The position numbers were made by a program, and so were the translations under genes. A stretch of DNA of 59,406 nt from CAYLQA01 sp964385695 (lineage in GTDB: Bacteria; Desulfobacterota; Desulfobulbia; Desulfobulbales; Desulfurivibrionaceae), in assembly GCA_964385695.1 (NCBI GenBank), contig CAYLQA010000017.1:1-59406 (forward strand). The letters are read 5' to 3'. Positions within the stretch are counted from its first letter, which is position 1. Every line of letters starts with the position of its first letter. Below, piece by piece: positions 32,912 to 41,699 of the stretch. The notes beneath the pieces are model-generated. The model was not told where the DNA came from, searched no databases, and saw only the letters and a list, made by a program, of their open reading frames with translations.

Positions 32912-34936
32912 ATGAATTGGAGTAAGTTGACAATTGGCCAAAAGATTGCAGGTGGATTTGGCACGGTCTTAACCCTATTGATTATTATTGCCGGGGTTAA
33001 TTTTTTTGGTGTGGGCGGTATTGTCACCAATGCCAAAGAGGTCATTGACGGCAATAAGCTGGGGAGCTTTTTCGGCCAGATCGAAGTCGGCCACCTCAAT
33101 TGGGCCTCCAAAGTGAATACCCTTATCACGAATGATGATGTCACCGAATTGAAAGTCCAGACCGATCATACCAAATGCCAGCTTGGAAAGTGGCTTTATG
33201 GTGCTGGCCGGAAAGAGGCGACAACATTGGTGCCGAGCCTGGAACCTCTTCTCAAAAAGCTTGAAGCCCCCCATCAGCATATGCATGACTCGGCCAGTGA
33301 GATCAAAGATGTCTTTATCCAGGCTGATTTAAAACTGCCATCTGAGCTGGTTGGTATTGAGGCTGCACATCTTGGCTGGGCCAGTCGCATCAGGGATGCC
33401 TTAATCGCAAAAAGAACCAAACTCGGTAATGTGCAGACCGATCCTACCAGATGCGCCTTGGGCAAATGGATGCGTTCCGAGCATGCAAAAAAATCGTATG
33501 ACAATGGAAGCGATAACTATAAAAAGTTGTTTGACTCCATTCACCCCAGTCACAATGCCCTGCACCAGTCCGCCATCAAGCTCAAAGAGTTGCTGGCTGC
33601 CAGCAAGTTTGACGAGGCAACCACAGTTTTTCGGAACAACACCCAGAAAGACCTGAATAAGACCCTTGAATTTCTTTGGGATATGCAGGCTGAGGCAGAG
33701 GACCAAATTGCCGGCATGGAAAAGGCCAAGGCCATCTATGCCACCAAAACGGTACCCAATCAAAATCAGGTCCAAAAGACACTCGGCGATCTGCGTATGG
33801 TCATTCGCGACAATATTATGACCGATGAGCGTATGCTTTCAGCAGCGCTTTCCACTCGGATTAATGTTTTGATTCTGAGCGCATTGACTATTGTTGCAGG
33901 ACTCTTAATTGCTTTTTTTATGTCACGGGGCATTACCCTTTTATTGCAACGTGTCGGCAACCAGATGTCTGAGGGGTCCAGCCAGGTTGCTTCAGCTGCA
34001 GCACAGATTTCCATGTCAAGCCAGGCGCTTGCAGAGGGCTCTTCCGATCAAGCTGCTTCTGTTGAGGAGACCTCAGCATCCATTGAAGAGGTTTCGGCCA
34101 TGACCAAGCAGGATGCTGACAATGCTCAGCAGGCTGATAAGCTCATGGGTGAGGCAGGCAGTGTGCTTAAGGATGCTGATAGCTCTATGAAAAAGCTTAT
34201 CGGATCCATGGATGAGATTTCTACTGCCAGCATGGAAACCCAGAAGATCGTAAAGACCATTGACGAGATCGCCTTTCAGACCAACCTGTTGGCCCTGAAT
34301 GCGGCTGTTGAGGCGGCCCGAGCCGGAGAGGCCGGTGCTGGCTTTGCTGTTGTTGCCGACGAGGTCCGCAACCTTGCCATGCGCGCAGCAGAGGCTGCCA
34401 AAAACACATCTGTTCTCATTGAGGGTACGGTTGAGAAGGTTGAGCAGGGTGCTAGCCTTGTTTCTGAAACTGGTGAGTCGTTTAGCTCTGCAACCGAGGC
34501 TGTTGATCATCTCGGGACACTGGTTTCTGAAATTGCCGGTTCAGCAGGCGAGCGGGCCAGGGCCATCGGGCAGGTGAATACTGCGATCAGTCAGATAGAC
34601 AGCGTTACCCAGCAAAACGCAGCCACGGCAGAAGAGGCAGCATCAGCCTCTGAGGAACTCAGTGCCCAGTCTGAAACCATGAAGTCACTTATCAATGATA
34701 TGGTGGCCATGGTGGGAGGCAAGGTGGCAGCTACTTTGAAGGCTACAGGTACTCCCAGGGAGCAGCCTCTGCAAAGGCCGCAGGTCACAACAACGGCAGC
34801 GCAGGAGAAAAAGCCTGTGGCAGCCTTGCCGGATAAGTCTGAAGAAAAGCCAAAGGCGATTTCAAAACCACCTTCTGCCAAGGCCAAGGCTGCAGATGTT
34901 ATTCCCTTTGATGACGACGATTTTGAGGACTTTTAG
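32912..34936 (+). CDS. Methyl-accepting chemotaxis protein with two CZB zinc-binding domains
   Basis: The start at 32912 follows GGGGAGA; 674 residues. A first membrane span lies at about 16-36. Two CZB domains follow in the expected periplasmic region: CZB1 (His61 in HLNW, Cys89 in CQLGKW, His121/His125) and CZB2 (His153 in HLGW, Cys181 in CALGKW, His214/His218). After a helical stretch comes a second span (318-338), then the cytoplasmic signalling part with IDEIAFQTNLLALNAAVEAA, the CheA/CheW-binding hairpin. I see no canonical HAMP sequence. The tail ends in acidic residues (IPFDDDDFEDF) and no NWETF-type pentapeptide. It should sense zinc or a zinc-linked signal such as hypochlorous acid; that is inference from the family. 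Confidence 0.92.
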   Translation: MNWSKLTIGQKIAGGFGTVLTLLIIIAGVNFFGVGGIVTNAKEVIDGNKLGSFFGQIEVGHLNWASKVNTLITNDDVTELKVQTDHTKCQLGKWLYGAGRKEATTLVPSLEPLLKKLEAPHQHMHDSASEIKDVFIQADLKLPSELVGIEAAHLGWASRIRDALIAKRTKLGNVQTDPTRCALGKWMRSEHAKKSYDNGSDNYKKLFDSIHPSHNALHQSAIKLKELLAASKFDEATTVFRNNTQKDLNKTLEFLWDMQAEAEDQIAGMEKAKAIYATKTVPNQNQVQKTLGDLRMVIRDNIMTDERMLSAALSTRINVLILSALTIVAGLLIAFFMSRGITLLLQRVGNQMSEGSSQVASAAAQISMSSQALAEGSSDQAASVEETSASIEEVSAMTKQDADNAQQADKLMGEAGSVLKDADSSMKKLIGSMDEISTASMETQKIVKTIDEIAFQTNLLALNAAVEAARAGEAGAGFAVVADEVRNLAMRAAEAAKNTSVLIEGTVEKVEQGASLVSETGESFSSATEAVDHLGTLVSEIAGSAGERARAIGQVNTAISQIDSVTQQNAATAEEAASASEELSAQSETMKSLINDMVAMVGGKVAATLKATGTPREQPLQRPQVTTTAAQEKKPVAALPDKSEEKPKAISKPPSAKAKAADVIPFDDDDFEDF

Positions 34937-34951
34937 ACAGCATTACAAGAT

Positions 34952-35866
34952 TTAAATACTGATTGGCTCGGGGCTCTGTTGTTTCTCCGGGCCAATCAGC
35001 CAGTTGTTGAGCTGTTGAAAAAGATCCTCTTTCAGCTGATTGTAATTATGAGCCTTGCCTCCTGTTTGGGCTTGGTTTATGGCGGCATTATTGAGAGCCT
35101 TCAATGCAAGTGGGGTACTGAAGGGGCTTAAATGTGGATGCTTTTCCATTGTTTCCTGGATGCGATCCATCATCTTAAGTGCTGCTTCCTGCCTGTTGAG
35201 CAGTTCCGTATCTTGATTTTCCCGTACTTCCTCTTTGATTTTCTGTTGAGCCAGGTATTCTTCTATCTGTTGCCAACGTGCACGCAGGGTTTCTCCAAAG
35301 TCAGGCCCTTGATTGTCACTTCTGATCTCTTCAAGCAATTGTGGTGGGGCCAGTTCCTGATCGTTAAATAAGCCTGCAGGCAATGGATGATTGCTTGCTA
35401 GGCGCGTCATCACCGACGTTGTCTGGCTGAAAGAAGCAGACATTGCTGAAAGTGAACCCAGATCACCTAACGCTAAGGCTTCACCCATGGCAGTATCGTA
35501 CTGCCCACTGAAAAAAGAAGAGGCAATGCCGGATAAATCTGACACAAGCTTGGCAATGTCAGCCAGCTCTTCTTCGTTAAGGTCACCCTGTATGGAGAAA
35601 CCCATGGATTGGGCTGCAATGGTTTGCATGGTGAAATCCTGGCCTGAACCAACAGGTGAGAGCCAAGAACTACCAGCGCTATGGGCGGCCAAGCTGCTGC
35701 TGTTGTTGATGGTGACTATATCGCCCTCATCGGTCTGGATTGAAATTGATGCAGCTTGGGCCTGCGCTACTGCCTGCTGAAAATTCGTCTGGTATATCCG
35801 CTCGGATGACTGGTTCGTATATGGGGTAACTTGGGCCATCATGGCTGGCCTGATAGTTGTGCTCAT
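34952..35866 (-). CDS. Protein of unknown function
   Basis: The start at 35866 is chosen for the GGAGG upstream; 304 residues. There is no signal peptide or membrane span. The N terminus has IYQTNFQQAVAQAQ and SISIQTDEGDIVTINNSSS, followed by a Ser/Ala/Gly-rich region and helical segments with many Gln and Glu residues, ending in EKHPHLSPFSTPLALKALNN. The middle contains ADIAKLVSDLSGIASSFFSG. I do not recognise the family. It is convergent with the chemoreceptor and divergent from nothing obvious; it may belong to the envelope or flagellar-type helical proteins, but no evidence settles this. Confidence 0.7.
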   Translation of the reverse strand: MSTTIRPAMMAQVTPYTNQSSERIYQTNFQQAVAQAQAASISIQTDEGDIVTINNSSSLAAHSAGSSWLSPVGSGQDFTMQTIAAQSMGFSIQGDLNEEELADIAKLVSDLSGIASSFFSGQYDTAMGEALALGDLGSLSAMSASFSQTTSVMTRLASNHPLPAGLFNDQELAPPQLLEEIRSDNQGPDFGETLRARWQQIEEYLAQQKIKEEVRENQDTELLNRQEAALKMMDRIQETMEKHPHLSPFSTPLALKALNNAAINQAQTGGKAHNYNQLKEDLFQQLNNWLIGPEKQQSPEPISI

Positions 35867-36030
35867 GATTTCCTCCACACAAAAAAGTATTGCGTACAGC
35901 TGAGCGATTTGAATTTTCAGCCCCTGGGTTTAGCCATAAAGGCATATATTAGGGTGCTTCACTGTATGGTGCTGATTCGCTCTACTTGCTCTTCTTTCTT
36001 TTCGGCATGATTTTGCTCGAGCATGAGCAT

Positions 36031-36065
36031 AAAAAAAGCCGACCATGCATAGCGCATGATCGGCT
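36031..36065 (-). terminator. Terminator of the alpha-glucan phosphorylase gene
   Basis: AGCCGACCATGC/GCATGATCGGCT form a 12-bp stem with one G-T pair and a 5-base loop. On the minus strand it is followed by a run of seven T. It lies 21 bases after the glgP stop codon. Confidence 0.88.
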
Positions 36066-36085
36066 GAAAAACGGATACAGGCTTG

Positions 36086-38329
36086 CTAGTTGTTGCTGTT
36101 GTAAAGATCTTGGAGTTTGTGGATGTTTTGCTGAACCGCTTTGGGAAGTTTGACATTGTACCGCTGGACATACTCAGCTGCCATACGGTGGGTATTAAAG
36201 ATGGGACAGTTTAAGATAAGGTTCATGATGCATTTGTCCACATAATCATCATGTTGCGTTGGCTCGTAAAAGCTTTCCAGCACCTTGGGCAGTGTTTTGT
36301 AGAAGGAGACAGAATCCTCTTCATACAGCAGGGAGGAAGGGGTCTCACTGAGATGTTCGTGGGCTATTGGATCTTCATAGCCGAATTTCCAACCGGTTTG
36401 GCCATCGTGATAGCCTTCAACCCACCAGCCATCCATGATACTGAAATTCGGAATACCGTTCATGGCCGCCTTCATACCGCTGGTGCCGCTGGCCTCAAGC
36501 GGGCGTTTCGGGCTGTTCAGCCAAACATGCACACCGGCAACCATCATCTTGGCAATTTGCATATCATAGCCGGGAATAAAGACCAGTTTGGCAAGTCCGT
36601 TGGATTTTTTGTATAGCTCTTCCTGCACGGAGAGAACATTGCGGATCAACTCCTTGCCTGGTTCATCGGATGGATGTGCCTTGCCGGCATAAATAAAGTT
36701 TGTCGGCCAATTATTGCTGACAATGATTTCCGCTAAGGTGTCAATGTCCTCAAAAATAAGGTCGGCACGCTTATAGGTCGAAAATCGCCTGGCAAACCCA
36801 ATGGTAAAGGCCTTGTGGTCCAAGAAACTATCCCCACCATCCAAATACGAGAGGTAGTTTGGCGGATCGATCCAGGTCTGCAGGCGCTGGTTCCGATGGT
36901 TAATGAGCATCTCATTGATATATGAGATCAGGGTTTGTGTATCTGCCTGTGAGGCCTGCTCAAAATAGGTACGGAATTTTTTATTGGTGAGTATGGACTT
37001 GGCATCAGCAAAAACGCTTGGGTCTTGGCGCCAATTGTTGAGTTCGCCAAAGGTATCGTACAATTCAGCCTTGGCGTCGCTTGTCCAGGTAAGGTGATGA
37101 ACACCGTTTGTGATAGCAGCGATTTTATCCGCAAACTGGGGGAATTGGGTTTGCGTAACATCGCGATGCAGCCTGCTGACACTGTTGGTTGCCCGGTTGA
37201 TGTTCATGGCCATGGCTGTGAAATTGTACACTGAGGGATTGTCTGTATCCCTGGCAAGCAGGTTGAGTACACGTTGGCAAAAATCATCGACCAATTCTTT
37301 GTAAACCGAAGCGCCAAAACGGTCATGCCCGGCCTTAACCGGGGTATGTATAGTATAAACAATATGCTCTGCTACTTCTTTGGTAACAGCGAGGATGTCA
37401 TCATCAGAAGTTTTTTCAGCAAAGTTTTTTCCATGCAATGCTTGGAGCTTTTCATTGATCATTGAGAGTACTACAGCTACACCGTGTTGCTCATTCAGGT
37501 GAATTGTTTTCGAGGTAATACCCAAGGCGCGCATGGTCGGTAGTACACCGGCGCCAAGCAAGCGGCGCTGGGTCGCTTTTACTTTTTCCGAACTGCTGTC
37601 ATAAAGGTGTTGGGATGCCTCTTTGATCCAGTCTGGTGACTTGTCCGTGTGGTAATCAAGGAGAATCTCAGGCACAAAAAAGTCGAGCCCTTCACTGATC
37701 TCCATCTTCAGCCAAAGATGGGCTTGGGCTATAACAACACCGCCATTTTTTGCCTTAAAAGGAACTTCAATGGCCAAAGGCTTATTTTTTTTGTTGGGAT
37801 CTTTCAGCAGGTAAAGCCCGGGCGTATTTTCCGGATCCCAGGTAGAGGCCCAGGCAACCTGACCAATTTTTGAATCAACCAGCTGTGAGAAATACCCTTT
37901 ACGATAGAGTAAGGAAACAGCAATGGTCGGTATTTGGCAGTCGGCTAGGCTTTTTAATGTATCACCGGCAAGAATGCCAAGCCCTCCACCGTAATTTGGG
38001 ATCTTTACCGGTCCGTTAAGAAATTGCTTGATAAACTGATCGATTCGCTTGTCAGCGTGTTCACGAACGCCGAGTTTCACAAGCTTATTGTTTACCGGAT
38101 GAAACACATCAAGATCCGCTCCAATTTCCATGGAAATATAGGTGACGGAATCTCCCTGCCCGGCAGTGAGCGCATTCCACACCTTATCTAAAACTTTTTG
38201 GGAAACGCCGAAAAAAGTTCCGTATTGATTTGAACTGATAAGGTTGTGTAGGATTTTGTCGGCATCGTCGAGAACAGTATCTGTTGTGTGGACGATGTCT
38301 TTGTTTGTGGGTGATTTTTTCTTTGTCAT
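36086..38329 (-). CDS. glgP: Alpha-glucan (glycogen) phosphorylase
   Basis: This enzyme releases glucose 1-phosphate from glycogen or maltodextrin. The 747-residue protein has NYGGGLGILAGDTLKSLAD near residue 113, LNEQHGVAVV, and the pyridoxal-phosphate site EASGTSGMKAAMNGIPNFSI with the Schiff-base Lys near residue 605. The N terminus lacks the long DUF3417 extension of the larger bacterial forms. Its relation to classical GlgP or to the alternative alpha-glucan phosphorylase group is uncertain; the sequence TNGVHHLTWTSD fits the latter. It is a single-gene transcript with a strong terminator. Confidence 0.9.
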   Translation of the reverse strand: MTKKKSPTNKDIVHTTDTVLDDADKILHNLISSNQYGTFFGVSQKVLDKVWNALTAGQGDSVTYISMEIGADLDVFHPVNNKLVKLGVREHADKRIDQFIKQFLNGPVKIPNYGGGLGILAGDTLKSLADCQIPTIAVSLLYRKGYFSQLVDSKIGQVAWASTWDPENTPGLYLLKDPNKKNKPLAIEVPFKAKNGGVVIAQAHLWLKMEISEGLDFFVPEILLDYHTDKSPDWIKEASQHLYDSSSEKVKATQRRLLGAGVLPTMRALGITSKTIHLNEQHGVAVVLSMINEKLQALHGKNFAEKTSDDDILAVTKEVAEHIVYTIHTPVKAGHDRFGASVYKELVDDFCQRVLNLLARDTDNPSVYNFTAMAMNINRATNSVSRLHRDVTQTQFPQFADKIAAITNGVHHLTWTSDAKAELYDTFGELNNWRQDPSVFADAKSILTNKKFRTYFEQASQADTQTLISYINEMLINHRNQRLQTWIDPPNYLSYLDGGDSFLDHKAFTIGFARRFSTYKRADLIFEDIDTLAEIIVSNNWPTNFIYAGKAHPSDEPGKELIRNVLSVQEELYKKSNGLAKLVFIPGYDMQIAKMMVAGVHVWLNSPKRPLEASGTSGMKAAMNGIPNFSIMDGWWVEGYHDGQTGWKFGYEDPIAHEHLSETPSSLLYEEDSVSFYKTLPKVLESFYEPTQHDDYVDKCIMNLILNCPIFNTHRMAAEYVQRYNVKLPKAVQQNIHKLQDLYNSNN

Positions 38330-38686
38330 GGGCCTGGCTGTAGGAGTATGTGTAATCTATAATTATTTGAGAAAGTATTTCGATTTCTCTTTTGTTTATG
38401 CCAAATTTATAATCACTATGTAAAGACTCAGTTTGCGTTTTGACGAAAAAGATTTTGTCAGTATTTTTGTATGTTCCAGCGCAATATTTAATAGGGAGTA
38501 AAATATCGATTTTTTCTTCAGGAAATGATGTTCTGAAAAAGTCTCTTTCAAGGCGATATTCTTGAGAAAATAGTGAAAAAAACGTTGAATTTACATATTG
38601 ATTTCTATATTGTGAGTTAATATTTGGTTTTTTCGTCGATTACTCTATATTTTTCATACGATTATTTTGCAGGAGGTTAGTGAACA
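38330..38686 (+). promoter_or_regulatory. AT-rich intergenic region with candidate promoter for pal
   Basis: This 357-bp gap between divergent glgP and pal holds no ORF that I can support. It is strongly AT-rich. A candidate promoter for pal is TTGAAT (38585-38590) and TATTGT (38608-38613) with 17 bases between them. A strong AGGAGG follows just before the pal ATG. No hairpin or obvious riboswitch is visible. Confidence 0.45.
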
Positions 38687-39253
38687 ATGAAAAAAGAGTT
38701 TATGCAGTTATTGGCCGTAGCGTCTATGGTTGCTTCACTTTCCTTATTAGCTGGAGGCTGCGCAAAGCAGACCCCATCAACTGATAAGGATATGGTATCT
38801 GCCGGAAATGGTAATGGAATGCAGGCCGATACTGGTGAGGGGATGGGACAGGAAGAATCCCTTGAGGCAAAAGGTTGGGGTTCCCAACAAGCTGGTCAAG
38901 TGCTCGAGGGAAGAAGTTCCGCTCCCATGCTTCCTGTATATTATGATTTTGACAAATCTAATATCCGGGCTGACCAGCAGCCCCGGCTTAAGAAAAATGG
39001 GAATTGGCTGACCGGCAATGCAAGTGTTCGTATTCGCATTGAAGGAAACTGTGACGAGCGCGGTACCAATGAATACAATATGGCCCTGGGTGAAAGACGC
39101 GCCTTAAGTGCAAAAAAATTCTTGTCTAACATGGGTGTTGCCGCAAACAGGATGGATACCATAAGTTACGGAGAGGAAAAACCACTCAATTATGGTCATG
39201 ATGAGTTGGCTTGGTCTCAAAATCGCCGTTCGGATTTTGTAGTCTCTAAGTAG
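38687..39253 (+). CDS. pal: Peptidoglycan-associated lipoprotein (Pal), OmpA C-terminal domain
   Basis: The 188-residue protein has a lipoprotein signal (SLSLLAGGCAKQ; lipobox Cys25), a Gly/Met-rich linker and an OmpA-like peptidoglycan-binding domain: PVYYDFDKSNIRADQQPRL, IEGNCDERGTNEYNMALGERRALSAKKFL and ISYGEEKPL. The Asp and Arg that bind diaminopimelate are in NCDERG and QNRRSDF. Pal links the outer membrane to peptidoglycan with the Tol complex. No tol genes are adjacent. Confidence 0.93.
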   Translation: MKKEFMQLLAVASMVASLSLLAGGCAKQTPSTDKDMVSAGNGNGMQADTGEGMGQEESLEAKGWGSQQAGQVLEGRSSAPMLPVYYDFDKSNIRADQQPRLKKNGNWLTGNASVRIRIEGNCDERGTNEYNMALGERRALSAKKFLSNMGVAANRMDTISYGEEKPLNYGHDELAWSQNRRSDFVVSK

Positions 39254-39272
39254 CAAGTTAAATTGTTTGTTT

Positions 39273-39315
39273 AAAAGAGATGGGAACATTTTTATATGTT
39301 CCCATCTCTTTTTTT
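39273..39315 (+). terminator. Rho-independent terminator of pal
   Basis: AAAAGAGATGGGAACAT/ATGTTCCCATCTCTTTT is a 17-bp perfect stem with a T-rich loop, followed by more T residues, 19 bases after the pal stop. The A/T-rich ends make it potentially bidirectional. Confidence 0.93.
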
Positions 39316-39369
39316 ATGTATGCTTGATCCCTATCAAATATTTTACTTAAACGTAGCACAGGAGTATCT

Positions 39370-39924
39370 ATGAAAGTTCGAACCATGAAGGGCCTTTTGG
39401 CCAGTGTTTTAACCCTGTTATTACTACTCCCTTCTTTTGCCACTGCCGCATCTGGCCCGGTGAAAATTGCAACCATCAACTTTATGAAGGTTCGCACCCT
39501 TTCAAAAGCTGCAATGAACGGGCAAAAAGAGGTTGAGGCTGAGGCGAAAAAGGTAGATGCAAAGTTAAAGCCCATGGGCGATGAGCTTATGGCTCTTAAA
39601 ACCGAGATCGATAAAAAACGTTCTGTCTGGAGCACACAGACTACTGCAGATAAAGAAGGTGAATTTAACAAAAAAGCCAGTGAGTTTGAGCTGAAAAAGA
39701 AGCACGCCACCATTGACCTGCAAAAACTTAATGCCCGTGTCATGGGCCCTGTGCTCGAGGAGTTGCGGAAGGTAATTACCGATGTTGGCAAAAACAACGG
39801 TTACACACTTATCGTAGACAAAACTCCAGGAGTTCCATCAACTGCCAGCCTGCTTTATTCTGACGAGGGGCTTGATATTTCCGAGATGGTGGCAAAAGAG
39901 TTGGATAAGCGTTTGAAGAAGTAG
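39370..39924 (+). CDS. Skp/OmpH-family periplasmic chaperone
   Basis: The 184-residue protein has a Sec signal peptide (LLASVLTLLLLLPSFATAA) and an OmpH/Skp pattern: VKIATINFMKVRTLSKAA at the start of the mature chain, a long basic helical hairpin (EVEAEAKKVDAKLKPMGDE ... FELKKKHATIDL) and the closing strand DVGKNNGYTLIVDKTPG. Skp chaperones hold unfolded outer-membrane proteins in the periplasm. AGGAG lies upstream of the ATG. It sits next to pal but after a terminator, so it has its own promoter. Confidence 0.88.
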   Translation: MKVRTMKGLLASVLTLLLLLPSFATAASGPVKIATINFMKVRTLSKAAMNGQKEVEAEAKKVDAKLKPMGDELMALKTEIDKKRSVWSTQTTADKEGEFNKKASEFELKKKHATIDLQKLNARVMGPVLEELRKVITDVGKNNGYTLIVDKTPGVPSTASLLYSDEGLDISEMVAKELDKRLKK

Positions 39925-39945
39925 TATTTTCGATTTTGACTTATC

Positions 39946-39981
39946 AGGGCATTGCGGGCTCAGCTTGCAATGCCCTTTTTT
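39946..39981 (+). terminator. Terminator of the OmpH gene
   Basis: GGGCATTGC/GCAATGCCC with a 12-base apex is followed by T7. It lies 22 bases after the stop codon and reaches the end of the convergent permease gene. Confidence 0.9.
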
Positions 39982-41498
39982 TATTCTGTTTTTATCGGCT
40001 TGGAATCAAAAAAAGGAATAAATTTAAGCATGATCATGCCCGGTATGGAGCAGAGAAAGCTTACACCGAAAAAATTGCCATAACCGAGCCAGGACGCAAG
40101 AAAACCACTCAATACCCCGGCATACAGCCCGCTGACACTCATGAGCCCTGTGCCAATGGCATAATGGGCTGCCTTGAATTTCACATCACAGATACGCATC
40201 AGATAGGTCATTAAAATTGCAGTTCCAAGTCCTCCTGCGAATTGGTCAAAGCCATGCACCAAGGCAATGGTTGCCAGGGTGAGATTTTCAACCGGAACCG
40301 GTGTCGGGTTACCGGTGTTTTGTTCCAGGATGGAAGATACTGATAGTGCCAGGACCATATAGACAATATTGGTCAGGTTTTGGGCGAGTAAAAACGGCAG
40401 AGCCATCTTACGCAATGAGTACTTTGAGATAAACCAACCGCCGAGCAAGGCACCGATTATTGAACACGGCAGTCCAACGCCGCCAGATATCCAGCCATAA
40501 TGGACCATGATCCCTAAGTCGACAATAAAGGGGGCAACCATGGCAGAGAGCATGAATTCCCCGGCCCGGATAAGGATGATAAAGGCCAGGATTGCGCTGA
40601 TATTTTTTCGGTCCATAAAGACCAGAAACGCTTTGGCGTAAAACGAATCAGGCGCATCAGTGAGCCTTTTTTTGATACGCTTTTTGCAAAATGCCACAGC
40701 TACAAGAAGGCTGAATAATAAGAGGCTGATCCAGGCTGAAAAGGTAAATCGCTTCATCAACGGATATCTTGTCTGCAAATCAAGATAAAGCTCCGAGGCA
40801 AGCAATAATCTCAGCCCGATAATTGCCAGGCCAAGGCATATAGCCCAGGTGATGAATTTCTTATGATTCAATGATTGGATAGCATGTCCAAGAGGGCGTT
40901 GTTGGGTCTCGCAATGGGGCAGGGCATAAAGGTGAAAGATATAGAGTGCTGCCATGGCCAAGGCTGCTGCTGCAAAAGCCAGTGGCCAGTTCCATTTTGC
41001 GCCAATGGTAACGATTATCCCGGTGCCGGTCATCATGGCGATGCGGTAGGCCATGACCCGATAACCGACAAACTTTGCCTGTCCGTCGCTATCAAGCGCT
41101 TCCATATAATAGCCGTCAATGGCTATATCGTGTGTTGCTGCCAGAAAGCTTCCAATGAAAAAGAGTGCAGCTATTACCTGGATGGATATTGATAATGGGA
41201 CAAGGCAGGCAGTGAGGATGAAGAGCGCGACAAGGCTACCCTGCATACATAATAGCCATCTCCTTTTTGTGCCGAACTCATCTACATGGGGACTCCAGAG
41301 AAATTTGATGATCCATGGCAGGGCAAAGAGCGAAGTCAGGCCGATCCCCTCAAGGCTCATGCCTTTGTGGCGAAAAAACACCGAAGATACTGTGCGGATG
41401 ATGGTATATGGAAAGCCTTCAGTAAAGTAGGTGGTAAAGGCCCAAAGGTAAGGACTTGAAAATTTATTATTTCGATATCGCTCTGGGGATTTTTTCAT
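39981..41498 (-). CDS. AmpG-like MFS permease
   Basis: The 505-residue protein has about 12-14 membrane spans of the major facilitator type. The N-terminal part TTYFTEGFPYTIIRTVSSVF and IKFLWSPHVDEFGTKRRWLL, then ATHDIAIDGYYMEALD, match AmpG-like permeases, which import anhydromuropeptides for cell-wall recycling. Distant AmpG homologues also transport other solutes, such as acetyl-CoA-type permeases, so the substrate is not certain. A cytoplasmic NamZ-type muramidase is encoded at 52405, consistent with wall recycling. It ends at the terminator of the convergent ompH gene. Confidence 0.8.
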   Translation of the reverse strand: MKKSPERYRNNKFSSPYLWAFTTYFTEGFPYTIIRTVSSVFFRHKGMSLEGIGLTSLFALPWIIKFLWSPHVDEFGTKRRWLLCMQGSLVALFILTACLVPLSISIQVIAALFFIGSFLAATHDIAIDGYYMEALDSDGQAKFVGYRVMAYRIAMMTGTGIIVTIGAKWNWPLAFAAAALAMAALYIFHLYALPHCETQQRPLGHAIQSLNHKKFITWAICLGLAIIGLRLLLASELYLDLQTRYPLMKRFTFSAWISLLLFSLLVAVAFCKKRIKKRLTDAPDSFYAKAFLVFMDRKNISAILAFIILIRAGEFMLSAMVAPFIVDLGIMVHYGWISGGVGLPCSIIGALLGGWFISKYSLRKMALPFLLAQNLTNIVYMVLALSVSSILEQNTGNPTPVPVENLTLATIALVHGFDQFAGGLGTAILMTYLMRICDVKFKAAHYAIGTGLMSVSGLYAGVLSGFLASWLGYGNFFGVSFLCSIPGMIMLKFIPFFDSKPIKTE

Positions 41499-41699
41499 TG
41501 AAAAGACAAGGGGTTGTTAGGACGAATTAATGATTGCAAGAGTGATTATTTTTTGTGCTATAATTATTTTTATGCGTAAATGATTCAAGTTTCTAGCAGG
41601 TTAGCAGCCTCATGCAAAAATGCAAACCGAAATAGATAAACTTGATCATGAGGCTATGTGTTTGAGAGATTTTGAGCCAAAAAGAAAAGGGGTGCTTAC

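Noticed and set aside
31885..33144. The 419-residue version of the PpsR-type protein
   Set aside because: The first 140 residues overlap the divergent chemoreceptor gene and its upstream region. The start at 32724 gives the usual family length.
39258..39797. A 179-residue minus-strand frame opposite the Skp/OmpH gene
   Set aside because: It runs through the pal terminator and is antisense to a convincing secreted chaperone.
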